Source: an uncultured Flavobacteriaceae bacterium
GTDB lineage: Bacteria > Bacteroidota > Bacteroidia > Flavobacteriales > Flavobacteriaceae
Assembly (NCBI GenBank): GCA_943787295.1
Contig: CALSLW010000001.1
Location: forward strand, 639,501-703,500
Length of the DNA: 64,000 bases
Direction of reading: 5' to 3'
Shown here: piece after piece, positions 7,523 to 15,511 of the stretch
How the letters are laid out: each line of letters begins with the position of its first letter
Numbering within the stretch: the stretch's first letter is position 1
Translations under genes and position numbers: made by a program
Notes under the pieces: generated by a model
Told to the model about the DNA's origin: nothing
The model's input: only the letters and a program-made list of their open reading frames with translations
Databases searched by the model: none

Positions 7523-8932
7523 CTATTGTTTTCTTAATTCTTGGGATACGGTTAAATAATAATTCCGTGCCACGGCATTATCAATATTACGTCCTAAACC
7601 TTCCATCGCATTAGCTTTAAGGCTCTTATACGCTCTATTCTCAGGCATTATGACCAACAGATAATCGATCAATTGTGCTGCCCACTGAAACTCACTCCCA
7701 TTTAATGCTTTGATGACTTCACTTTTAACTTTTTCATCCCCTCCCATTAATGCAATCATTTTATGCGCTTCTTCTTTAGAAGACAAGGGAATAAGATTGG
7801 TGGCATTTCCATCAAACCAGCCCATATAACCATTAAAGATTTGGCGAACAGACCAATCTACTCGCCCGTAATAGCCATGTAAATAATCTTTTGAGGCAAA
7901 GCGCTCGGGTAATTGAACATACTCCACTAGTTCATCTGGAGTCATTCCTTGATTAATCCCCTGTACTGTTTTTTCAAAAACAAATTTTATGGCATCACGA
8001 TAGTCTGTTAAGATTTCTTTGACCATTTCTTTACCTAAAACGGGTCGTGTATGACCGCCGACAAGGTGATTGGCTTCTTTTGAAATCATAAGACTAAGGC
8101 TATTGATCCAGTCGTATACATCACGGTATTCTGTTCCGCGTATAGCGTAGAGATTAGGCCATGATTTATAAAAATTATCACCTGAAAACACTACTTTTTC
8201 TTGAGGAAGCCAAACAAATAATTGATCATCTGTTTCGCCAGGAGCATGGTATAGTTCGATTTCAATCCCAGCGATATTAATCGCTTTAAAGGGTTCATTA
8301 AGCAGTTGATTCGGTTTTAGGTTACTGGTATAAACCGTTTTGATCTCTTTTTTGTCTTTTGAATTTTCTTTTGCTGGAACGGGTTTAACCATGTACATTG
8401 CTGGGGCAACACCGTTGTTAATGCGCTGTTGCTTTGGCAAGGCAAAACCTGCTTGTCTTAAAGGACGTTGAGGAAAGTTCACTCCGGCTTTTGCACTAAA
8501 TTCGCCTTCGTGACCAAAGTTTTGCATTGCCCAAATATCAACATCTTGACCATCTACATAAGTGGCAACCCCCTTAGCATGATCTCCATGCCCATGGGTA
8601 ACAATAATCGCTTTTAAAGGGAGAGATGTGATTTTGGCAAATTCGGCCTTTATCTTTGCAGCTGACCTTGGATTTGATCCCCCATCTATAAGGATATAAC
8701 CATCTTGCCCCAAAACCATCGAAATATTTGAAACATCGTAACCTACAGCTGTATATACATTTTCAGTCACTGAAATAACTTCTTCAGTGAATTCTGAATT
8801 GCGCTTTTCTAATTTCTTTTCAGCTGGAGTTTGTGCAGTTGGTAATGGACTTAGTGTTGCAGACTTATCTGATGTTGAACACCCATTAAAAATAACGAAA
8901 GAAAAAAGTAATAATAAGGATTTAGATTTCAT
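7523..8932 (-). CDS. Alkylsulfatase-family (type III, MBL-fold) lipoprotein
   Basis: 469 aa. A lipoprotein signal ends at Cys18 (FNGC), so it is probably membrane-anchored. The MBL zinc motif THGHGDH is at 112-118, and a second conserved block, LVGGHTRPV, lies near 290. The following region (near 330-370: GYYGRVDWSVRQIFNGYMGW, then NATNLIPLS and MALMGG-like text) matches the dimerization domain of SdsA1/BDS1 alkylsulfatases. The C-terminal SCP2-like domain of those roughly 650-aa enzymes is missing. Known relatives hydrolyse alkyl sulfate esters to alcohol and sulfate. It is 2 bp from a SulP anion carrier and shares an operon with aromatic oxidation genes, so a sulfated phenolic substrate is a fair hypothesis. 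Confidence 0.75.
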   Translation of the reverse strand: MKSKSLLLLFSFVIFNGCSTSDKSATLSPLPTAQTPAEKKLEKRNSEFTEEVISVTENVYTAVGYDVSNISMVLGQDGYILIDGGSNPRSAAKIKAEFAKITSLPLKAIIVTHGHGDHAKGVATYVDGQDVDIWAMQNFGHEGEFSAKAGVNFPQRPLRQAGFALPKQQRINNGVAPAMYMVKPVPAKENSKDKKEIKTVYTSNLKPNQLLNEPFKAINIAGIEIELYHAPGETDDQLFVWLPQEKVVFSGDNFYKSWPNLYAIRGTEYRDVYDWINSLSLMISKEANHLVGGHTRPVLGKEMVKEILTDYRDAIKFVFEKTVQGINQGMTPDELVEYVQLPERFASKDYLHGYYGRVDWSVRQIFNGYMGWFDGNATNLIPLSSKEEAHKMIALMGGDEKVKSEVIKALNGSEFQWAAQLIDYLLVIMPENRAYKSLKANAMEGLGRNIDNAVARNYYLTVSQELRKQ

Positions 8933-8934
8933 GA

Positions 8935-10209
8935 CTAGGACTTATTGTTGTTAAAAAAAAGTTGAATACTATAAGTGAGGAAGTAATAGAAAAGGATTCC
9001 CCCTATTACACCGATTTCTAAACTGGTTAATATGGTTAGCATAAAAGTAGCCGTGAAAACGGTAAAGTCAATTTTATTTTTTCCCCAAAGTTCTTTTACA
9101 TAATCCACTTTTAAGAGTGAAAACACCGAGTGAACAATTATAGCTGCTAAAACAGCATTAGGTAGATAATAGAATAAAGGAGTGATAAACAAAAGGGTTA
9201 ATGCAAGAAGGATGATGGTAATCAAGGAAGAAATTTGTGTTTTTGCCCCAGCTGTAACATTAATCGCTGTACGACTAAAACTGCCGGTAGAAGGGAATGC
9301 CTGAAAAAATGCACCGACAACTTTGGCTAGGCCTAGTACAAATAATTCTTTGTTTGCATTTACTTTTTCTTCTTGCAAGTGCTCAAAAGATAAGGCAAGT
9401 CCAATACTGCCCACATAACCAATAAAAGTAACCGCAAAAATACTTGGAATAAGGCTAATAAAAGTACTTATTTCATAGACAGGAAATATTAATTCTGGAA
9501 AACCTTGAGGGATATCGCCAACGATTTGAAGCCCCTTATTGTCCAATTGAAAATAGTAACTCATCCCAATGGAGGTTAAAACAACAACTAGCGCTACTGG
9601 AAATCGTTTGTTTCTCGAATTTACTAAGAGGATGGTTAATAATGAAAAGCCAAATAATCCCAAGGCAAGTAAGTTGATCTCTATCGCGTGATTGATCACA
9701 TAAAACAACGTCTCAAATGTCGAAAGCTGACTAGGTATCATTAATCCAAGGGCATCCTTAAATTGCGAAAATATAATCAAAATCGCTGCAGCTTGAATAA
9801 AGCCAGAGAGTACTGTCTTTGGAATATATTGGGTTAATTGCCCCATTCTTAATGCACCAAGGATAATTTGAAAAACACCTATAAAAAGTCCTAACAAAAT
9901 GATCAGTTGAATATAGGGCTCACTAAAAGGCGTATGGATTTTAGAAACACTTTTCAACATCAAGATTGCCGTAATGGCTACTGGACCAATCGATAAGTAA
10001 TAAGAGCTCCCTAAAAGAGCATAAATTAGCATAGGTATCAACGCACTATACAATCCGTAAATAGGCGGTACACCTGCTAACAAAGCATACGCTAAAGCTT
10101 GAGGAATGAGAATAATACCCACCGTAAGTCCTGCAATTATATCCGAATTAAACGATGAACTCTTATATTCTTTTAAGGACGCTATTAAAGGGGAAATGCT
10201 TTTGATCAC
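8935..10209 (-). CDS. SulP-family anion transporter lacking a STAS domain
   Basis: 424 aa, almost all membrane segments. The start (AGLTVGIILIPQALAYALLAGVPPIYGLYSAL) is the SulP signature around residues 25-55. TGSFSRTAINVTAGAKTQ near 300-320 is the second conserved loop. SulP carriers move sulfate, bicarbonate or dicarboxylates. The protein stops soon after the last helix at FFNNNKS, without the roughly 100-residue cytoplasmic STAS domain most members have. The separate SulP at 58952 keeps one. Its place beside the alkylsulfatase-like gene suggests sulfate movement. Confidence 0.85.
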   Translation of the reverse strand: MIKSISPLIASLKEYKSSSFNSDIIAGLTVGIILIPQALAYALLAGVPPIYGLYSALIPMLIYALLGSSYYLSIGPVAITAILMLKSVSKIHTPFSEPYIQLIILLGLFIGVFQIILGALRMGQLTQYIPKTVLSGFIQAAAILIIFSQFKDALGLMIPSQLSTFETLFYVINHAIEINLLALGLFGFSLLTILLVNSRNKRFPVALVVVLTSIGMSYYFQLDNKGLQIVGDIPQGFPELIFPVYEISTFISLIPSIFAVTFIGYVGSIGLALSFEHLQEEKVNANKELFVLGLAKVVGAFFQAFPSTGSFSRTAINVTAGAKTQISSLITIILLALTLLFITPLFYYLPNAVLAAIIVHSVFSLLKVDYVKELWGKNKIDFTVFTATFMLTILTSLEIGVIGGILFYYFLTYSIQLFFNNNKS

Positions 10210-10236
10210 TCGTCAATTATTTCTTTAATAGAAAAA

Positions 10237-11553
10237 CTATTGTACCTCTTTGGGTCTGTAAAAAACCAAAACAATGATGCTAATTGAACTGATTACAGGC
10301 GCAATCATCGCAATCATGTAAAAATCGGTCGCAGAAATATTGGCGGCTACTATAGAAGCCCCAATCATAGGCGTAATAATCGATCCAATACGTCCAACAC
10401 CCAGACTAGCGCCTACACCTGTCCCGCGAATTGAGGTTGGATAAAGACTCGCCGCTAATGGTGCTAATCCAAGGGTAGAACCCACTGCAATCGCGCCTGC
10501 AAATGGAGCAATTAAAAACCACATTTCTTGGTCATTAACCACCTGACCTAGTACATAGTACAAAACTGAAGCTAGCGGAAAGGCATAAATAAGCACTTTA
10601 AAAGCACCGTATTTATCTGCTAAATAACCAATGATTATTCCACCTATACTTGCACCCAGATAATAATGCCCTACAGCATTTCTACTTAGCCCAGCTTCCC
10701 AGCCAGCCGACTGTAATATAGTGGGTAGCCACAAGGACATGATGTAAATAATAAATTGACCAGCAATAAAAGCTAGCCATAAAAAACTAGTTACCATAAG
10801 TCTTCCGTTACTGAATAATGAAGTCAAAGAGCCTTTTGTCAAAACGGGTTCATCAATAAATAATTCATCTTGATCGTTAAGACTTAAAGAAGGATCAACT
10901 TTAACTAAAAGTTCTTTAGACTCAGCTACTTTAATGTCTTTAAGCACCATGTATTTTACCGATTCTGGGACCCAGAGGTACATCCAAACCAAAATAGGAC
11001 TGGCTAGTGCTACTCCAAGGACAAAGATCCCTTGCCACCCAAGTGCGTCAATGAAATAATTCCCAAAGTAGCCGCCAACATAACTGGCAAAAGGAGCTCC
11101 CGCATAGGCAAATACCACAATGATATTACGGTATTTTAAAGGTGCATATTCTGAAATTAATGCAATGGCAATAGGCAATGCCCCTCCAGCACCAAAGCCT
11201 GTTACAAGACGTAAAACAATCATTTGATTCATGTTTGAGATGAAAAAGCTAAGGCCCATTCCCACAGTGGCCAAAGTAAACATGAGTAAAATTGATTTTC
11301 TTCTACCAATTTTGTCAGTAATTATTCCAGCAACTAATGATCCCAAAAGAATCCCTATCAGCACAGCTAAGTGAGCATATTCAAGTGCTTGTGGTGCAAT
11401 ACCCCAATCATCTGCTACATCCTTAGTAATCAATCCTAAACAGATCATTTCAAAGCCTTCCACTACAGTAAAAAGGAAGCCTAATATGGCTAAAATAATA
11501 TGAAATGAATTCAGCTTAGCGTTGTCAATTGTTTGGTTTACATCTATTCGCAT
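10237..11553 (-). CDS. MFS aromatic acid:H+ symporter (PcaK/AAHS type)
   Basis: 438 aa with twelve predicted membrane segments. The loop DKIGRRKSILLMF between helices 2 and 3 is the MFS signature. In helix 1 the aromatic-acid subfamily usually has DGFD; here it is EGFE (near 34-37), a conservative change keeping both acidic positions. The family imports 4-hydroxybenzoate, protocatechuate and relatives. It lies 10 bp after the SDR gene in the second operon and is the natural inner-membrane entry step for the PobA/LigAB pathway encoded 10 kb away in the same element. Confidence 0.85.
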   Translation of the reverse strand: MRIDVNQTIDNAKLNSFHIILAILGFLFTVVEGFEMICLGLITKDVADDWGIAPQALEYAHLAVLIGILLGSLVAGIITDKIGRRKSILLMFTLATVGMGLSFFISNMNQMIVLRLVTGFGAGGALPIAIALISEYAPLKYRNIIVVFAYAGAPFASYVGGYFGNYFIDALGWQGIFVLGVALASPILVWMYLWVPESVKYMVLKDIKVAESKELLVKVDPSLSLNDQDELFIDEPVLTKGSLTSLFSNGRLMVTSFLWLAFIAGQFIIYIMSLWLPTILQSAGWEAGLSRNAVGHYYLGASIGGIIIGYLADKYGAFKVLIYAFPLASVLYYVLGQVVNDQEMWFLIAPFAGAIAVGSTLGLAPLAASLYPTSIRGTGVGASLGVGRIGSIITPMIGASIVAANISATDFYMIAMIAPVISSISIIVLVFYRPKEVQ

Positions 11554-11563
11554 GTTATTCTAT

Positions 11564-12328
11564 TTAAGTGCTGAGTTGTTTTGTCATTCGCATGGCCGAT
11601 AAGCCGCCATCTGCGACAATATTTTGACCGTTAATCCATGAAGCATTCTCCCCACATAAAAAAGTTACAATCGCAGCTATTTTTTCTGGTTCTCCCTTCA
11701 TCGCTTCTGGAAGAACAACTTGCTTTTTAGCAATGGTGTCCATAAAGCTTTGAAGGATAGGTGTTTTTACAGGACCTGGACTCAAGGCTTTGATGGTAAT
11801 ATTGCGATCGCTCCAAGTAGTCGCATTGTATAAGGTCCATAGAATTACCGCTTCTTTAGAGAAGTTGTAAGTTGCTTCGTCAGAGATGTTGTGCTCTTCA
11901 AGAAAGGGTAAGGCCTGTGCAAAATTGTCAATTTTAAACAACTTGTTTAATGTGTCCAAATTCCTCATCCATCCACTACCTGCGACAGATGCTAAATTTA
12001 TAATGCTTGCACCATCGTGAAGTTTTTCAATAAGTAGTTGCGTAAACAAACGAAGGCCAAAAAAGTTCACCTTTATTTGAAGTTCTGGATGAATGGTGGG
12101 AGGAAGCCCTGCAATGTTACACAATGCATGCGCCTTTCCTTTAAATTCGCTAACTGCTTTTTTAATACTGTCCTCATCTGATAAATCAATGGGGATGTAT
12201 TGATCTATATTTTCTTTTGGTTCATTCCTATCAAATGCAATAATGGTATGTCCCAGTATTTTAAGTTGTTTAGCAGTTTCTGCACCAATTCCAGAAGCTG
12301 CACCGGTAACAATGATTGTTTTTTTCAT
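11564..12328 (-). CDS. Short-chain dehydrogenase, aryl-alcohol (coniferyl-alcohol-like) type
   Basis: 254 aa, cytoplasmic. The Rossmann motif TGAASGIG is at 8-15, the catalytic Ser about 114 (NLASVAGSG), and YNFSK at 154-158. The sequence between (GSGWMRNLDTLNKLF and a long variable loop) resembles SDRs annotated as coniferyl-alcohol dehydrogenases, which oxidise aryl alcohols to aldehydes with NAD(P)+. The next gene upstream in the operon is an aromatic-type aldehyde dehydrogenase 11 bp away, so the pair would turn an aromatic alcohol into its acid. The substrate is inferred; 4-hydroxybenzyl alcohol would feed PobA directly. Confidence 0.75.
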   Translation of the reverse strand: MKKTIIVTGAASGIGAETAKQLKILGHTIIAFDRNEPKENIDQYIPIDLSDEDSIKKAVSEFKGKAHALCNIAGLPPTIHPELQIKVNFFGLRLFTQLLIEKLHDGASIINLASVAGSGWMRNLDTLNKLFKIDNFAQALPFLEEHNISDEATYNFSKEAVILWTLYNATTWSDRNITIKALSPGPVKTPILQSFMDTIAKKQVVLPEAMKGEPEKIAAIVTFLCGENASWINGQNIVADGGLSAMRMTKQLST

Positions 12329-12339
12329 TTTAATTTCAA

Positions 12340-13803
12340 TTATTCATTAAACATGGGTGGGTAGGGGCGAGTACCTTGCTCTACTGTGATCCAACGTTGT
12401 TGCGTAAAACTTTCAACAGATGCTTTACCTCCATAACGTCCCATTCCACTATTTTTCATTCCCCCAAAGGGTGCAAAAGGTTCCCCATAAATTGTCCCGT
12501 CATTCACATGACACATACCAGATTCCATTTTCATGGCGACTGCATTAGCTTTTTCTTCACTCCCAGCCATTACACCCCCAGAAAGTCCGTAATCAATATT
12601 ATTAACTTCTTTAAGAGCGTCTTCTACCGTAGCATAGGGATAAATCGCTACCATAGGACCAAAGGTTTCATTTCCATAGGTCTCCATTTCTTGCGTCACG
12701 CCTGTTAGTATCGTTGGATTAAAATACAAGCCATCATGATTACCTCCTGCAAGGACTGTTGCACCTTTTTCAACAGCATCGTTCAATTGATGCTTGATTT
12801 TTTCTAGGGCAGCATGATTGATCAGTGGTCCAATGGGCTTTGAAAATTCATAGACATCCCCTATTCCAAGAGCCTTTGTTTTTGCGACAAAACGCTTGAT
12901 AAATTCTTCGGAAATTTTCTCATCTACATAAATACGTTTAGTCCCTATGCAGATTTGACCTGCATGATAGAATGCGCCAAAGGCTGCTGCAGTGACCGCC
13001 TTAGAAATATCAGCATCATCCATAACAATTAAGGCGTCTTTCCCCCCTAACTCCATGCTTGTCTTTTTAAACTGTGAAGCCGCCTTTGTGGCGATTTGTC
13101 GTCCAACGTTTTCAGAACCGATAAAACTGATGGCTTTAACCAAAGGATTGGTCACCATCTCCTCTCCTACTTCGACCACATGATTTCGTGAACTTGTAAC
13201 AACATTGAAAACACCTGGTGGAACACCAGCTTCTTCAAAGGCTTTCGCCAGAATAAGGCCACCGGTAATAGGTGATTCTTCTGAAGGCTTTAACACTACT
13301 GTGTTCCCTACTGCTAATATTCCTGAAGTAGTTCTTGACGATAAATTTAAAGGAACATTCCAAGGCGTTATGACAGAAACTACCCCCAAAGGGATGCGCT
13401 TTACCACACTTTTTTTCCCAATAGGTGATTCTAATACTTCGTCCTCAACCATAAAGGGTATTTTGGCTCCAGCCTTCCAAAATCCAACAGAGGTTTTAAG
13501 ATCAACCTTTGATTTCCCTATCCATGAACCAATCTCCTCAATGAGGTGTTTTGATATTTCATCTTCATTATTCTCGAGTGCCTCAGCGACTTTTAATAAG
13601 TAATTGGCGCGTTCTTCTGGCTGCAGGGCCGACCATGCAGGAAAAGCTGCATGTGCTGCTTCAATGGCTCTTTTTGTATCCTTCTGATCAGCATCTGTAA
13701 TTAGGGCATAGTCAGAATCAGTCACAGGGCTATAATCAACAAATGTTTTATTTGATTGACTGTTTACCCATTCTCCATTGATGTACATTTTATTTACGTT
13801 CAT
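12340..13803 (-). CDS. Aromatic aldehyde dehydrogenase (vanillin/benzaldehyde dehydrogenase-like)
   Basis: 487 aa, the usual ALDH length. The general base Glu251 lies in SMELGGKDA and the nucleophile Cys285 in HAGQICIGTKR; NPWNxPL-type and FGPM motifs are present. The sequence around the active site resembles benzaldehyde/vanillin dehydrogenases, which make benzoates with NAD(P)+. It follows the MBL gene by 30 bp and precedes the SDR by 11 bp. The product, a hydroxybenzoate, fits PobA. No vanillate demethylase is present in the window, so 4-hydroxybenzaldehyde is a better guess than vanillin. Confidence 0.85.
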   Translation of the reverse strand: MNVNKMYINGEWVNSQSNKTFVDYSPVTDSDYALITDADQKDTKRAIEAAHAAFPAWSALQPEERANYLLKVAEALENNEDEISKHLIEEIGSWIGKSKVDLKTSVGFWKAGAKIPFMVEDEVLESPIGKKSVVKRIPLGVVSVITPWNVPLNLSSRTTSGILAVGNTVVLKPSEESPITGGLILAKAFEEAGVPPGVFNVVTSSRNHVVEVGEEMVTNPLVKAISFIGSENVGRQIATKAASQFKKTSMELGGKDALIVMDDADISKAVTAAAFGAFYHAGQICIGTKRIYVDEKISEEFIKRFVAKTKALGIGDVYEFSKPIGPLINHAALEKIKHQLNDAVEKGATVLAGGNHDGLYFNPTILTGVTQEMETYGNETFGPMVAIYPYATVEDALKEVNNIDYGLSGGVMAGSEEKANAVAMKMESGMCHVNDGTIYGEPFAPFGGMKNSGMGRYGGKASVESFTQQRWITVEQGTRPYPPMFNE

Positions 13804-13833
13804 ACTGTCCTAATTTAGGTTTATTGATTGTGC

Positions 13834-14661
13834 TTATTCAAAGACATCTAAGTCATTACCAAAAAAAAGTTCGCCTTTATAATTTTCTTTTATTTCGTCC
13901 AACAAATCTTCTTCGGTACTATTGAATAAAATCTGATGGGTCAATACTAATTTCTTCGGATTAATTTGAGCGGCAATTTTACCTAAATCTCTTCCAGAAG
14001 TATGCACAGATTTCATGTAGTCTCTGTACTGTTTAGGTTGTTGATTGATCGCGGTTTCACAAAATACTTCGTGAACCAATATATCACAATTCTTAGCGGC
14101 TTCATTCAGCGCAGCTATAGGCGAAGTCGTATCCCCAGAAATAACGATTGTTTTATCTGGAGTGGTGAATTTAAATGCAAAGGCATTGAATGTTCCGTGT
14201 TCTACAGGAATTGCCTCGACTTCAACCAATTCATCTTTATAGATGGTACCACTAGTAAATTCTTGAACATCAATGACAATATCATTTAATGGTTTTGGGC
14301 CATGATTTAAATGTTCGTTTATTCCAAGCTCAAAAGCTTTAAGCACATTATCGACCATGTTTTTTATGCCTCTAGGGCCATAAATCCCAAGCTTTTCTCT
14401 TCCTAAATTCCAAGGGGAAATAATGAATCCTGGCAATCCTACTGTGTGATCAGGATGAAAGTGCGTAATAAACAACTGTGTTAGGTTTTTATTATCTAAA
14501 GCGTTTAATCCCATTGCTCTAGCTTGTGAGAGGCGTTCTAAAACTCCGCTTCCACAATCAACTACATACGCCTTATCATCAACGATTATTACGAGTGAAC
14601 TCATATAACGGTTTGGGACCATTCGTGGGGTTCCAGTGCCAAGTAAGACAACTTTTGTCAT
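13834..14661 (-). CDS. MBL-fold hydrolase of the RNase Z / AtsA-arylsulfatase group
   Basis: 275 aa. It opens with VVLLGTGTPRMVPNRY. The zinc motif THFHPDH spans 66-72; later ISGDTTS supplies a metal-binding Asp and VLTHQI a C-terminal His. This is the COG1234 group, which contains RNase Z but also the MBL arylsulfatase AtsA of marine Pseudoalteromonas. A tRNA-processing job is unlikely for the first gene of an aromatic catabolic operon, so cleavage of an aryl ester (possibly sulfate) is a reasonable hypothesis. The shared regulatory motif lies about 80-100 bp upstream. Confidence 0.7.
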   Translation of the reverse strand: MTKVVLLGTGTPRMVPNRYMSSLVIIVDDKAYVVDCGSGVLERLSQARAMGLNALDNKNLTQLFITHFHPDHTVGLPGFIISPWNLGREKLGIYGPRGIKNMVDNVLKAFELGINEHLNHGPKPLNDIVIDVQEFTSGTIYKDELVEVEAIPVEHGTFNAFAFKFTTPDKTIVISGDTTSPIAALNEAAKNCDILVHEVFCETAINQQPKQYRDYMKSVHTSGRDLGKIAAQINPKKLVLTHQILFNSTEEDLLDEIKENYKGELFFGNDLDVFE

Positions 14662-14741
14662 TGTATATTATTTTAGGATAATGGGGAATTTAGTAAATAC
14701 ATTTATTAAAATTCCAAAATCACTTCTAATAAATAAAATAA

Positions 14742-14762
14742 ATGTTCGAATTGTTTAATAAA
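14742..14762 (+). promoter_or_regulatory. Candidate regulon operator, copy 1
   Basis: ATGTTCGAATTGTTTAATAA plus one more A. It differs at two of 21 positions from the site at 18311-18331, and its first 15 bases differ at one position from the site at 27763-27777. It contains the palindrome TTCGAA. It lies 81-101 bp before the first gene of the eight-gene operon and just after the MarR gene. Confidence 0.5.
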
Positions 14763-14775
14763 AAAGATGAAATAA

Positions 14776-15207
14776 CTAATTCACATTGTTGCGTATCTGC
14801 TCAATAATTGAAAAGAACTTTACATAATCTTCTTCAGATAAATTTTCCCATTGTTTTTCCCTTAATTTTTTTACATAAGGAAAGGCAGTTTCTACGATTT
14901 CTCTTCCGTGTTTTGTCAGCAAAATGTTATAGCTACGCATATCCTCCTTTGATTTTTCTTTGACGACATAATCTTTTTTGATCAATAGTTTAATCGTAGC
15001 AGATAGGCTTTGAGGAAAACGCCTAATATGTTCAGCGATCTCTACTTGAGTTAAGCTGTTATAATCATATAAAACAGCCAATATTGGCCACTGGTCTATA
15101 TTTAAATCTACATTATTCTCACTAAAAGTACTGTTGTACATTTTTCGAACACTCTTGACCGTAATATCCATTTCACGGCCAATGAGCTTAAAACCCTTAC
15201 TAATCAT
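14776..15207 (-). CDS. MarR-family transcriptional regulator
   Basis: 143 aa with a winged helix-turn-helix: LTQVEIAEHIRRFPQSLSAT (near 55-75) is the recognition region and KKDYVVKEKSKEDMRSYNI the wing. MarR proteins are dimeric repressors released by small, often phenolic, ligands. It sits inside the aromatic element and directly upstream of the eight-gene operon on the same strand, with the candidate operator between them. It probably controls one or more of the three transcription units that carry the shared motif. The ligand is unknown. Confidence 0.85.
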   Translation of the reverse strand: MISKGFKLIGREMDITVKSVRKMYNSTFSENNVDLNIDQWPILAVLYDYNSLTQVEIAEHIRRFPQSLSATIKLLIKKDYVVKEKSKEDMRSYNILLTKHGREIVETAFPYVKKLREKQWENLSEEDYVKFFSIIEQIRNNVN

Positions 15208-15299
15208 CCAAAAAAGTTTATTTATAGCTGTTAGCTATTTTAATTTACAAATTACTCAATTTTTTCAATCAAAAAACAATGATCAACTATTGTCTAATG

Positions 15300-15375
15300 G
15301 TCAAATCAATTTCATTTTCTTTAAATGATTGTGAATAAATATGGCTAATTTATTTAGGCGCGATATTGATTTGAC
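15300..15375. promoter_or_regulatory. Widely spaced perfect inverted repeat upstream of marR
   Basis: GTCAAATCAAT (15300-15310) and ATTGATTTGAC (15365-15375) are exact reverse complements, 54 bp apart, between marR and the TonB receptor's terminator. They could be two half-sites bridged by a regulator. 15208-15511 holds nothing else except the terminator at 15452. Confidence 0.35.
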
Positions 15376-15451
15376 ATCCGATTAATTTAAAATGCTTTAA
15401 TATCACTGATTCCCTGCGTTCAACAGGAGGAAGTAACGAGGAAATCAAAAT

Positions 15452-15489
15452 AAACAACGCCTTATCTAAAAATAAATAAGGCGTTGTTT
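15452..15489 (-). terminator. Terminator of the TonB receptor gene
   Basis: A perfect 14-bp stem (15452-15465 with 15476-15489; AAACAACGCCTTAT and its complement) with a 10-nt loop, 23 bp after the receptor's stop codon. It is T-rich on both sides, so it may act in both directions. Confidence 0.85.
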
Positions 15490-15511
15490 TATTGTTAGAA
15501 AAAAAGTGATT

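Noticed and set aside
13834-14661. Housekeeping RNase Z
   Set aside because: The motif family includes RNase Z, but the gene is the first of an aromatic operon inside a mobile element, so a catabolic hydrolase is more likely.
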